Positions 1-6,468 of a stretch of DNA of 6,764 nt are shown here, in pieces. Within the stretch, counting starts at the first letter, position 1; every line of letters begins with the position of its first letter. Origin of the DNA: Chloroflexota bacterium (GTDB lineage Bacteria > Chloroflexota > Dehalococcoidia > GIF9 > AB-539-J10); assembly GCA_015222295.1 (NCBI GenBank), contig JADFUZ010000009.1:1-6764 (forward strand), given 5' to 3'. Both the position numbers and the translations under genes were made by a program. The notes under the pieces were generated by a model, which saw nothing but the letters and a program-made list of their open reading frames with translations, was not told the DNA's origin and did no database searches.

Positions 1-136
1 ATACAGCGACAGGGCGCTTGCCCGCTAACCAACGATATGCACGTACATCCTCTTGTTCGCCCCTCTCTCAGTTTGTCCATTGGCGCTGGTCGGGGCGCAA
101 GTCAGTGCTGTACACTTTAGGCGGCTGATGGATTGC

Positions 137-166
137 TTGTCAAGGCGTCACGGCTTGCTGTATATT
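137..166 (+). promoter_or_regulatory. sigma70-type promoter for folP
   Basis: A -35 box TTGTCA (137-142) is followed after 18 bases by a -10 box TATATT (161-166), matching the vegetative consensus at 4 and 5 of 6 positions. Transcription would start near 173, leaving a leader of about 90 bases before the folP ATG at 263, or about 45 before a TTG at 218. Nothing else in positions 1-262 looks like a gene. The open frame continuing upstream of folP to position 53 has no family-like sequence and is probably leader. Confidence 0.5.
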
Positions 167-262
167 GGCCCAGGATTTGCAGTTCCGGCAGAGTTCCGGG
201 CTAACCAAGAGACGAGATTGAAGCAAAGACATCCAGAAGGGACACAGTCAGTCAGAAGCTCC

Positions 263-1129
263 ATGGGTGCTGGTCAGCTAGATAGCACGTGGTGCGCAGA
301 TACTGAATTCCGGTGGGGGGAGCGAACTTACGTTATGGGAATCCTGAACCTGTCCCCGGACTCGTTCTCCGGGGACGGAATCATTGACCTTGACCTGGCG
401 GTGGAGCAGGCACGCCTGTTTGCAAGTCAGGGCGTGGACATTCTCGACGTCGGCGGCGAGTCCACCCGTCCTGGTTCAGCGCCAGTGTCGATCGACGATG
501 AGATCACACGTGTGGTTCCAGTCATAGAGCGGCTGGTTAGCGAGGTACACATCCCGGTAAGCGTCGATACCTATAAGCCAGAGGTTACACACGAGGCACT
601 TAAGGCTGGCGCAGCGATGATAAATGACCAATGGGGACTGAAGCGAGACATACGCTTGGGCGAAATCGCGGCTGAGAAAGGAGTACCTCTTATCTTGATG
701 AGCAACCAGCGAGACAAAGCACGCTATGATCCAGGGCTCCAGCGTGATGTGGCATACTACCAGGATGTCATAACGGAGGTGACATCATCCCTTCGGGGAA
801 GCCTGGACCTGGCGTTGCGACTCGGCGTGTGTTGGGAGAACATCATTCTTGACCCCGGGATTGGATTTGGCACAACCTGGCGACAGGATCTCGAGATCAT
901 GCGCCGTCTGGATGAATTGAGAGAACTGGGAAGGCCAATTCTGATCGGCCCCTCCCGGAAGTCTGCCCTTGGGATCGTGCTGGACCTCCCAGTTGATCAA
1001 CGTCTGGAAGGGACAGCGGCGGCCATAGCCATTAGCATTGCCAGGGGTGCCGACATGGTGCGGGTGCATGATATCGAACAAATGACGAGGGTCTGCCGGA
1101 TCAGTGACGCCATTGTTCGTGGGCAATGA
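263..1129 (+). CDS. folP: dihydropteroate synthase
   Basis: This enzyme condenses 6-hydroxymethyl-dihydropterin diphosphate with p-aminobenzoate to give 7,8-dihydropteroate, the sulfonamide-targeted step of cytoplasmic folate synthesis. The 288-residue product is full length for the family and shows its signatures in order: MGILNLSPDSFSGD (25-38), DVGGESTRPG (62-71), VDTYKP (101-106) with the conserved Asp102, the Asn-Asp pair at 121-122, DPGIGFG (197-203), SRKS with Lys233 (231-234) and RVHD (267-270). I chose the ATG at 263 because it leaves about 24 residues before MGILN, as is usual. The Shine-Dalgarno is weak (AGAAG at 254-258). A TTG at 218 preceded by AAGAG is an alternative that adds 15 residues. 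Two positions differ from the common pattern: the usual MHM/MHN loop reads MSN (146-148), and the Lys often seen after GFG is Thr204. The core catalytic residues remain, so I expect an active enzyme. It is convergent with the next gene and has no other folate gene beside it. Confidence 0.95.
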   Translation: MGAGQLDSTWCADTEFRWGERTYVMGILNLSPDSFSGDGIIDLDLAVEQARLFASQGVDILDVGGESTRPGSAPVSIDDEITRVVPVIERLVSEVHIPVSVDTYKPEVTHEALKAGAAMINDQWGLKRDIRLGEIAAEKGVPLILMSNQRDKARYDPGLQRDVAYYQDVITEVTSSLRGSLDLALRLGVCWENIILDPGIGFGTTWRQDLEIMRRLDELRELGRPILIGPSRKSALGIVLDLPVDQRLEGTAAAIAISIARGADMVRVHDIEQMTRVCRISDAIVRGQ

Positions 1130-1142
1130 TCCCAAGCATCTC

Positions 1143-1162
1143 CGCTGTGCTCAAGTACAGCG
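1143..1162. terminator. hairpin between convergent genes, weak terminator
   Basis: Bases 1143-1150 (CGCTGTGC) pair with 1155-1162 (GTACAGCG) to form an 8-bp stem with one G-U pair and a TCAA loop. It starts 13 bases after the folP stop and lies inside the 47-base gap before the stop of the convergent membrane-protein gene. On the folP strand a short T-rich run (TTTGTT, 1170-1175) follows only after seven GC-rich bases; on the other strand there is no T tract. It may act as a weak terminator for folP or as a barrier between the two transcripts. Confidence 0.4.
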
Positions 1163-1176
1163 CGCCGCCTTTGTTA

Positions 1177-3948
1177 TCACGATATGAGTTCGGCCATGCG
1201 GTCGAGTACTGTTTTCAGGGCGCCGAGTTCCTCTCCATAGCCGGCCCACTCGCCCGCTTTCAGATATTCCTGAGCTTTGTCATAGTGCTGCTGGGCCAAC
1301 ACGACCAGACGAGCCATTTCAGCCTCTATCGCTTCCTCAGTTTCTGCGGGAGTTGGCGGTTCCGCTTCAGGTTCAGCCGGCTCTGGCTGAGCGCCAAAAA
1401 TGGCGTTGAGGCTTCCCGCCAGAGTGGGCTCCATGGCAATCTGGTCACCGGCGGCCACGATGATTCGCTTCAGTTCAGGAAGTCCACCAGCTTCAGCCTG
1501 GAGGAAGACCGGCTCCACATAGAGGTTAGACTTGCCCAGAGGAATCAACAGCAGGTTGCCACGGATGACCCGTGAACCACCGCGTCCCCACAGAGCAAGC
1601 TGTTCAGTTATGACGGTATCCTGCTGAATCCGGTTCTCAATCTGACTGGGCCCATAGACCAGTCGTTCTTTGGGGAATAGGTAGGCAAGCAGTGTGCCGT
1701 AGCTATCCCCGTCGCACCGGGCGGCGAGCCACCCAATGGTGTTGTTCTTATTCACCGGCGTGAAGGGCAACATGAGCAGAAATTCCTCTTCGCTCTCGCC
1801 AGGCAGGCGCATGATGACGTAGTATGGTTCGAGTGTCTGTTCTTTTCCGGCATAGACCTCTCTCGGCCGCGCCCACAGGTCCTCTTTGTTGTAGAACACT
1901 CGGGCATCACGCATGTGGTAGCTCTGGTACACCGAAGCCTGGATGCTGAACATGTCCTCGGGATAACGGAAGTGGACCCGCAAGAAGTCGGGCGCCTGAC
2001 CCGCAGGCACGAAGAGCTTGGGGAAGATGGCCTGGTAGGTTCGTATCAAGGCGTCCTCTGCGTCGGTGACATAGAAAGTAACGCTACCGTTGTAGGCATC
2101 AATGACTGCTTTGACGCTGTTTCGAACATAGTTCAGGCCGCTCTCAAGAGGCTCGGAATATGGATAGCGGTCCGTGGTAGTATAAGCGTCCTGTATCCAG
2201 AACAACCTTCCTTGCAGAATCACGAGATAGGGATCACTGTCCAGTTCCAAGAATGGCGCCAAGTGCTTGACTCTCTCCTGGATGTTACGGTAGTAGAGAG
2301 CCCTGCTATCAGAAGTCAATTCGCCGCTAATCAGTATGTTGAAGTCGCCAAATTGCCAGGCGTACGCCAATCGGCGGATGAAGCCACCTATGCGAACGCC
2401 CCCCTTGCCTTCATAGTGGCCATAGACGTTCTCGTCGCCCATAGGGTAGTCGAACTCTTCCGTCTTCGTGTTCACGATCACGTAGTCGTTTGTTTTCTCT
2501 CCGAAGTATATCTCAGGCCGCTCTATGGGTAGCTCGCCGATGGGGGGTATGTCCCTGACGAGCAACACGGGAAGCCCCTCAACACTGACTTCATTGACCG
2601 GGCTGAGCGCGACGCCGTAGCCATGGGTGAACTGCAGACGACGGGTGACCCAGGTCTGTGCTTCGCCAGCCAGCTTTTCCGCGGACAACTCCCGGGCCGA
2701 CAACATCACCTGCCGATACTCATCATCAAGCGTGTAGCGATCAACATCGACATCATGGAAGTCATAGTAAAGCCGCATAGCCTGGATCTGATTGTACGTG
2801 TCCTTAAGCGGGCGATGATCCCAGAGCCTGATGTTGTTGATTGTCACCTCGTTCTGCGCGATGTCCTGCGCGGTGGGTGTCGGCTCAGCCGGAAACGACT
2901 GCTCCTCAATGCGATTCAGCGCGAAAGCCTCTCTGGTGGACTCGATATTGTACTCGATGTAGGGTTTCTCCAGGGCCAGTTCGTTGGGTTCCACCCGGAA
3001 GCGCTGTATCAAACCGGGGAACATTTGGCCGACTACGATGGCCGCCACTATCCAGACCCCCAAACCGTAGAGGAACCAGCGGAACCGGTGCCGAAGTGCG
3101 GACACCAGGACGAGGCCCATGCAAGCGAGCACTACGGACAGCACTATCCACAATGCCGGGAGCTTCGCGTGCATATCTGCATAGCCTGCTCCGAAGACTA
3201 CCCCGCGTTCCGAGAAGACCAGTTCGCACATATCAAGCCAGTAGCCCCAGGCGAAGAAGCCCAGGATGACTATTACCAGGCCACTGATATGAGCGAGAAC
3301 TGGTCTGGGAAAGTCGAACTTGATGCGCTGTACCGAGTGACTTATGAGATACAGTGCGATAGTTCCGAGAAGAGAAACGACAAACATGCCGAGAAACCAA
3401 CTTCGCAGTAGACGAAAGAAAGGCAGTGAGAACACGTAGAAGCCAACGTCCCTGTGGAAAACTGGATCGCTGACATTGAAGGGCTGTGCGCTTAAGAACC
3501 GAAGAACGATCTCCCAGCCATCCTGAGCCGCCAAACCAAAGGCCAGGCCAAGAAGGACTGTTCCGAGAATAACAGCTGTTCTGGAAAGCTTCTGGAGTCG
3601 GCCTACTATGGCCCAAGGCCAGAAAGGCACGCCAGTCTTGGGTGCGAGGCGGGCAGCAAGAGCGAGATTGCCCAACAACAGGGCACAGACAGCGAATCCG
3701 GCACACACGAAGATCAGTATCCTGGCTCTGATGATAGTCGCGTAGACAGTGCTGTAGCCCAGGCTGTCGAACCAGAGCCACTCAGTGTAGATGCCCTTTG
3801 CTACGTCCAGCAGGACAAACGCACCGAGAAGGCCTGCCACAACCAGGACAACCTTCGAACTGCTCCAACCACGCCGGGGGCCAGGTGCCGGTTGTCCACC
3901 TCTATCCTGAGGAAACCAACGTTGCCATCTTCGGTCAAATGAGTTCAA
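1177..3948 (-). CDS. UPF0182 family multipass membrane protein
   Basis: This is a 923-residue member of the UPF0182 (COG1615) family, whose function is not established. About seven hydrophobic segments lie near residues 32-54, 70-100, 121-141, 170-204, 216-238, 264-285 and 291-312. A large region, presumably outside the membrane, follows. It carries blocks I recognise from the family: RVEPNELALEKPYIEYNI (318-335), TYNQIQAMRLYYDFHDVDVDRY (384-405), a THGYG segment (441-445) and YFGE...EFDYP (481-502). A proline- and glutamate-rich linker (854-877) leads to a helical tail (878-923). Length and both ends fit a complete protein. Translation starts at TTG, since no ATG or GTG is better placed, and AAGGGG lies five bases upstream. 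It follows fabF on the same strand after 280 bases and probably has its own promoter. Naming it a peptidase or transporter would be a guess. Confidence 0.93.
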   Translation of the reverse strand: MNSFDRRWQRWFPQDRGGQPAPGPRRGWSSSKVVLVVAGLLGAFVLLDVAKGIYTEWLWFDSLGYSTVYATIIRARILIFVCAGFAVCALLLGNLALAARLAPKTGVPFWPWAIVGRLQKLSRTAVILGTVLLGLAFGLAAQDGWEIVLRFLSAQPFNVSDPVFHRDVGFYVFSLPFFRLLRSWFLGMFVVSLLGTIALYLISHSVQRIKFDFPRPVLAHISGLVIVILGFFAWGYWLDMCELVFSERGVVFGAGYADMHAKLPALWIVLSVVLACMGLVLVSALRHRFRWFLYGLGVWIVAAIVVGQMFPGLIQRFRVEPNELALEKPYIEYNIESTREAFALNRIEEQSFPAEPTPTAQDIAQNEVTINNIRLWDHRPLKDTYNQIQAMRLYYDFHDVDVDRYTLDDEYRQVMLSARELSAEKLAGEAQTWVTRRLQFTHGYGVALSPVNEVSVEGLPVLLVRDIPPIGELPIERPEIYFGEKTNDYVIVNTKTEEFDYPMGDENVYGHYEGKGGVRIGGFIRRLAYAWQFGDFNILISGELTSDSRALYYRNIQERVKHLAPFLELDSDPYLVILQGRLFWIQDAYTTTDRYPYSEPLESGLNYVRNSVKAVIDAYNGSVTFYVTDAEDALIRTYQAIFPKLFVPAGQAPDFLRVHFRYPEDMFSIQASVYQSYHMRDARVFYNKEDLWARPREVYAGKEQTLEPYYVIMRLPGESEEEFLLMLPFTPVNKNNTIGWLAARCDGDSYGTLLAYLFPKERLVYGPSQIENRIQQDTVITEQLALWGRGGSRVIRGNLLLIPLGKSNLYVEPVFLQAEAGGLPELKRIIVAAGDQIAMEPTLAGSLNAIFGAQPEPAEPEAEPPTPAETEEAIEAEMARLVVLAQQHYDKAQEYLKAGEWAGYGEELGALKTVLDRMAELIS

Positions 3949-3953
3949 ACCGT

Positions 3954-3959
3954 CCCCTT
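3954..3959 (-). promoter_or_regulatory. ribosome binding site supporting a TTG start
   Basis: On the minus strand AAGGGG (3959 to 3954) precedes the TTG at 3948-3946 by five bases. No other start codon nearby has a comparable Shine-Dalgarno. The first membrane segment begins about 30 residues after this TTG, so it is the best-supported start of the UPF0182 gene. Confidence 0.6.
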
Positions 3960-4048
3960 AATTCATCTTGACTCGGGCTACTGCGATCCAACTTACCGTC
4001 TTCCTGTCGTACAGCCTGCCCAGCCGATTTCGGGCCACTAAAGGTGAT

Positions 4049-4078
4049 ACCCTAACACGCCCGAGCTCTCTCGGTCAA
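4049..4078 (-). promoter_or_regulatory. possible promoter of the UPF0182 gene with a dyad in its spacer
   Basis: On the minus strand TTGACC (4078-4073) is followed after 18 bases by TAGGGT (4054-4049). The -35 is good (5 of 6) and the -10 poor (3 of 6). The spacer contains an inverted repeat, CCGAG-CTCT-CTCGG on the plus strand (4061-4074), overlapping the inner edge of the -35, where a repressor or MerR-type activator could bind. Transcription would begin near 4042, about 94 bases before the TTG start. The rest of the 3949-4228 gap shows no gene and no clear terminator for fabF. Confidence 0.3.
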
Positions 4079-4228
4079 TGGCGTCACACGGGTTCTGGCC
4101 ATAGCGGTCTCGTTGTACGCTGAAAGGCATATCGAAGAGAGACAGCTATCCATGGTCCTCACGTGCAAGATTGGCCGCAGAGCGTCACCGGTTCAGCAAT
4201 CGATGATCAGAGCAGGAACTCTCGGGAC

Positions 4229-5467
4229 CTACGAGTGCCACTTCTTGAAGGCCAGCACAGAGTTCATCCCGCCAAAGCCAAATGAGTTGCAAAGCGCGCA
4301 TTCCACGTTTACCTTTCTCGCGACATTGGGAACGTAGTCCAAGTCACACTCAGGGTCAGGGTTGTCATAATTGATGGTAGGCGGGATGATGCTGTCTCGC
4401 ATAGCAAGCATGGTGAAGATGGCTTCCACTGCTCCTGATGCACCCCACAAATGGCCTATCATGGATTTGTTCGAACTGATGGGCAGATTGCCGCTGTGTC
4501 TGCCCAGAGCAAGCTTGATGGCCTTGGTTTCGGAAACGTCATTGAGCCTGGTGGCAGTTCCGTGAGCATTAATGTAGTCAACCTCAGCCGCGGAAATCGC
4601 AGCGTCATCCAGGGCCAGTTGGATGCATCGCGCCTGACTTTCGTAGTCGGGCTTGGTGGCGTGGTAGGCATCAATGTTAGACCCAAAACCTACCAACTCG
4701 GCATAGATGGTAGCGCCTCTTTTCCTGGCTGCATCAAGCTCTTCCAATACCAGGACTCCTGCGCCCTCTCCGGTCACAAAGCCATCCCGGTCCTTCTCAA
4801 ACGGGCGACTTGCCTTTCGCGGTTCATCGTTTCTGGTGGATGAGGCCTTGAGTTGACAGATGCTCCAGATAAATATTGGCACGATGCTAGCTTCGGCTCC
4901 CCCGGCTATCATTACATCAGCGTCACCATGCTGGATGAGTCTGCATGCGTCACCAATAGCATGGCCTCCCGTGGCACAGGCGGTGCTTACGCTTCTGCTG
5001 GGGCCCTTCACGCCAAGGGCAACGCTTATCTCATTCGCTCCCGCACTGGTTATGAACATGGAAGCCAGGAACTGCGAAACCGCCTCCAGTTTCCCTTCCA
5101 CGAGAGTAGTCATGTTCTTGCACAGGGTACTTATCCCACCGACCGCTGAACCCAGTATCACGCCTATTCGATAGGGGTTGCTCTTGTTGACGTCTATTCG
5201 GGAGTCCTTAGCTGCCATCCCTGCCGCTGCTATCGCATACTGAGTGAATAGGTCAGTTCTTCTTGCCTTCTTCTTGTCCAGGAAGTCCTCAGCATGGAAA
5301 TCGTCAACTTCCGCAGCTATTCGTGTGCCGAAAACCGAGGCATCGAAGCGAGTAATGGCAGCAACACCTGACCTCCCTTCGCACAGCGCCTGCCAGGATT
5401 GCTCGACTCCCACGGCCAGAGGGGTGACAGCCCCCACTCCGGTGACAACTACTCTTCTTCTCCTCAT
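4229..5467 (-). CDS. fabF: beta-ketoacyl-ACP synthase II
   Basis: This cytosolic condensing enzyme of type II fatty-acid synthesis extends acyl-ACP with malonyl-ACP and releases CO2. From the ATG at 5467 the product has 412 residues, the usual FabF length. The N-terminus RRRRVVVTGVGAVTPL is typical. The thiolase-fold active site is complete: nucleophile Cys164 in STACATG, His302 in NAHGT, Lys334 in SNKSMIGH and His339 in the same motif. The glycine-rich NSFGFGG segment (394-400), with the gatekeeper Phe, lies near the C-terminus and is followed by Met where Thr is common. The frame stays open upstream to a TTG at 5626, adding 53 hydrophilic residues with no family resemblance, so I prefer the ATG although it has no visible Shine-Dalgarno. 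No acpP or other fab gene is adjacent, unlike many bacteria where acpP lies directly upstream. A secondary-metabolite ketosynthase is less likely given the length and lone context. Confidence 0.95.
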   Translation of the reverse strand: MRRRRVVVTGVGAVTPLAVGVEQSWQALCEGRSGVAAITRFDASVFGTRIAAEVDDFHAEDFLDKKKARRTDLFTQYAIAAAGMAAKDSRIDVNKSNPYRIGVILGSAVGGISTLCKNMTTLVEGKLEAVSQFLASMFITSAGANEISVALGVKGPSRSVSTACATGGHAIGDACRLIQHGDADVMIAGGAEASIVPIFIWSICQLKASSTRNDEPRKASRPFEKDRDGFVTGEGAGVLVLEELDAARKRGATIYAELVGFGSNIDAYHATKPDYESQARCIQLALDDAAISAAEVDYINAHGTATRLNDVSETKAIKLALGRHSGNLPISSNKSMIGHLWGASGAVEAIFTMLAMRDSIIPPTINYDNPDPECDLDYVPNVARKVNVECALCNSFGFGGMNSVLAFKKWHS

Positions 5468-5596
5468 TCGCTTGTGATGGACTTTGCCGGTCTTACCTGA
5501 AAGACTTTCGCGCCACTCGCTGTTCACGCCGTTTCCGGATGTCGATGGCAGCCTTCCATCTCTGGTGCCGGATCTAGTTTCCCGAGTCACATCCTC

Positions 5597-5629
5597 GTCT
5601 TGATGTCGCTGTCCCGCCGGCAACAAGAC
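5597..5629 (-). other. hairpin in the fabF leader
   Basis: GTCTTG (5597-5602) and CAAGAC (5624-5629) form a perfect 6-bp inverted repeat. Inside it, two further 2-bp stretches pair, interrupted by mismatches, closing a loop of about nine bases. In the fabF transcript the stem begins about 20 bases after the predicted start site. It would cover the two alternative TTG codons (5626 and 5623) and touch the GAGG (5632-5629) before them. No U tract follows, so it is not a standard terminator. Its role is unknown, and chance formation is possible. Confidence 0.35.
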
Positions 5630-5656
5630 CTCGACGTGGACCCCATACTGGGTGCC

Positions 5657-5686
5657 ATTCTACAGCGCAGCACGCACTCTTTTCAA
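5657..5686 (-). promoter_or_regulatory. sigma70-type promoter for fabF
   Basis: On the minus strand TTGAAA (5686-5681) and TAGAAT (5662-5657) are separated by 18 bases, each matching 5 of 6 consensus positions. This is the best promoter in the window. Transcription would begin near 5650, giving an unusually long leader of about 180 bases to the preferred fabF ATG, or about 24 bases to a TTG at 5626. Confidence 0.55.
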
Positions 5687-5873
5687 CTGCTTCCAGAGAC
5701 CCTCGCCATGACTAGTCGCTCTTCACTCCAATCCCAGTTTGTCATCAATGCGTATGCTCCCACCGAGGCTTCTCGGCCACTTGTCGTGTATAGGACGGAG
5801 ACCCACAGCGCTACTAGGGAAAGTCCTACGCGAGAATCGGATGAATGCCGCTTCCTCTCCGAGGTCTCGGTGC

Positions 5874-5902
5874 TGCATAGTTGTGTCAGGCGGGAGTATA
5901 CC
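5874..5902 (+). promoter_or_regulatory. possible weak promoter of the small HTH gene
   Basis: TGCATA (5874-5879) and TATACC (5897-5902) lie 17 bases apart, matching 3 and 4 of 6 consensus positions. The -10 falls inside the first GAGTA half-site, so a protein bound there would block RNA polymerase. The match is poor and the promoter could lie elsewhere. Confidence 0.25.
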
Positions 5903-5922
5903 CGTTTACTCCTGAGTAGAAC
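5894..5922 (+). promoter_or_regulatory. three GAGTA half-sites, candidate operator
   Basis: Three related 9-mers sit side by side: GAGTATACC (5894-5902, +), GAGTAAACG read on the minus strand (5911-5903), and GAGTAGAAC (5914-5922, +). The first two form a 20-bp dyad (5893-5912) in which eight of ten base pairs are symmetric. The first and third are direct repeats exactly 20 bp apart, close to two helical turns. The cluster ends just before the Shine-Dalgarno of the small HTH gene, so self-regulation by that protein is a natural guess. Confidence 0.45.
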
Positions 5923-5923
5923 T

Positions 5924-5928
5924 GGAGG
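5924..5928 (+). promoter_or_regulatory. ribosome binding site of the small HTH gene
   Basis: GGAGG lies nine bases before the ATG at 5938. It is the strongest Shine-Dalgarno in the window and supports both this start and the reality of the short gene. Confidence 0.7.
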
Positions 5929-5937
5929 TTACGAGTT

Positions 5938-6207
5938 ATGCCCGTGGTATTGAATGGACAGACCTTTCATAGAACCGCCGAAGCTTGTGGAATAGCGGGG
6001 ATCAGCAAAAATACATTTCTGCGCTGGGTAGTTGAGGGAACACTGCCTGACGTGGGGCGCAGGGATAGGAGGAACTGGAGACTGTTCGCGAAGGAGGACC
6101 TGGATAGACTGAGGGGTGAGGCCAATAGGATTCGGACAAACCATATGGCTGGAAGCTGGGTGAATTCCCGCCGAAGCTTCCAAGGCAGGCGCTGTGAGGG
6201 ACATTGA
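5938..6207 (+). CDS. small MerR-type winged-helix DNA-binding protein
   Basis: The 89-residue product is little more than a MerR-like winged helix-turn-helix. A first helix lies around RTAEACGIAG (12-21), the recognition helix around ISKNTFLRWV (22-31), a basic wing at DVGRRDRRNWRLF (38-50) and a closing helix AKEDLDRLRGEAN (51-63). A basic tail (64-89) shows no fold I recognise. It lacks the long coiled coil and effector domain of true MerR proteins, so it resembles BldC-like regulators or phage excisionases, which use the same fold. No integrase or other phage gene is visible, which favours a chromosomal regulator. Its start is set by a GGAGG ribosome site. A cluster of possible operator half-sites lies directly upstream, suggesting it may control itself and perhaps the divergent fabF; that is inference. 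Its target and signal are unknown. Confidence 0.8.
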   Translation: MPVVLNGQTFHRTAEACGIAGISKNTFLRWVVEGTLPDVGRRDRRNWRLFAKEDLDRLRGEANRIRTNHMAGSWVNSRRSFQGRRCEGH

Positions 6208-6227
6208 TGATGGCCACACTATGTGTC

Positions 6228-6255
6228 ATGGTTCCCTGCGGACGGGGGTGACCAT
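6228..6255 (+). other. imperfect hairpin after the HTH gene
   Basis: ATGGT (6228-6232) pairs with ACCAT (6251-6255), and CCC (6234-6236) can pair with GGG (6246-6248) across a small bulge. It begins 20 bases after the HTH stop codon but has no T tract, so at best it is a weak or factor-assisted terminator. The rest of the 6208-6468 gap shows no tRNA and no small gene with a ribosome site. Confidence 0.25.
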
Positions 6256-6418
6256 ACGGGCTCGATAGCATACAGATGCCTTTGCATATTACTGCTTGGA
6301 TGGCTCTATGCCTTGGTCGCGACACGATCCTAATGGTCTGGGTAACTTAGCGGGGATAGTGGCGTGGGCTACACGGGCACAAAGCAAACATCGTAATGAT
6401 GCGGCCTGGGCTTTGGTG

Positions 6419-6424
6419 TACAAT
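6419..6424 (+). promoter_or_regulatory. possible -10 box for recN
   Basis: TACAAT matches the -10 consensus at 5 of 6 positions and lies about 45 bases before the recN start. I see no good -35: the hexamer 17 bases upstream is ATGATG. It may be a real but activator-dependent promoter, or chance. Confidence 0.3.
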
Positions 6425-6439
6425 AGCGAGTATCAGCGA

Positions 6440-6450
6440 GGCGTGACGCC
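6440..6450 (+). repeat. 11-bp perfect palindrome upstream of recN
   Basis: GGCGT-G-ACGCC is symmetric about the central G and lies 18 bases before the recN ATG, between the possible -10 box and the ribosome site. It could be an operator or a small RNA hairpin. It does not resemble the LexA boxes I know from Escherichia coli or Bacillus. Confidence 0.35.
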
Positions 6451-6468
6451 ACTTGGAAATAGGGCCTG

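Larger units (their letters stand above)
5468..5937. other. divergent intergenic region between fabF and the HTH gene
   Basis: This 470-base stretch separates two divergently read genes. Its left part holds the fabF leader with a hairpin (5597-5629) and a promoter (5657-5686). Its right end holds the half-site cluster (5894-5922) and ribosome binding site of the small HTH gene. I see no tRNA, no acpP and no convincing small protein. The plus-strand frame 5600-5953 overlaps the regulatory elements and has a disordered, family-less translation. Bases 5690-5870 contain nothing I can name. Confidence 0.6.

Noticed and set aside
2..28. C-terminal end of an upstream gene (YSDRALAR then TAA)
   Set aside because: Eight codons at the window edge cannot be told from chance.
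53..262. 70-residue N-terminal extension of FolP
   Set aside because: The translation shows no family resemblance, and the frame lies across the best promoter (137-166). Family length fits the ATG at 263.
2623..3411. 262-residue plus-strand frame inside the UPF0182 gene, and other long antisense frames there
   Set aside because: They lie opposite a clearly conserved coding sequence and have no family-like translation.
4021..4045. CCGATTTCGG mini-palindrome as a terminator for fabF
   Set aside because: The stem is four base pairs with a two-base centre and no T tract, and it lies about 190 bases past the fabF stop.
4113..4337. 74-residue plus-strand frame spanning the fabF 3' end
   Set aside because: It overlaps the conserved FabF C-terminus antisense and lacks a ribosome site.
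5600..5953. 117-residue plus-strand reading frame in the divergent region
   Set aside because: No ribosome site, no recognisable motif, and it overlaps the fabF promoter and the HTH gene start.
6002..6325. Minus-strand frames opposite the HTH gene
   Set aside because: The plus-strand HTH protein has a strong ribosome site and a recognisable fold; the antisense translations do not.
6208..6468. Possible tRNA or small RNA gene before recN
   Set aside because: No T-loop-like GGTTCGA sequence or cloverleaf pairing is visible, only short isolated inverted repeats.
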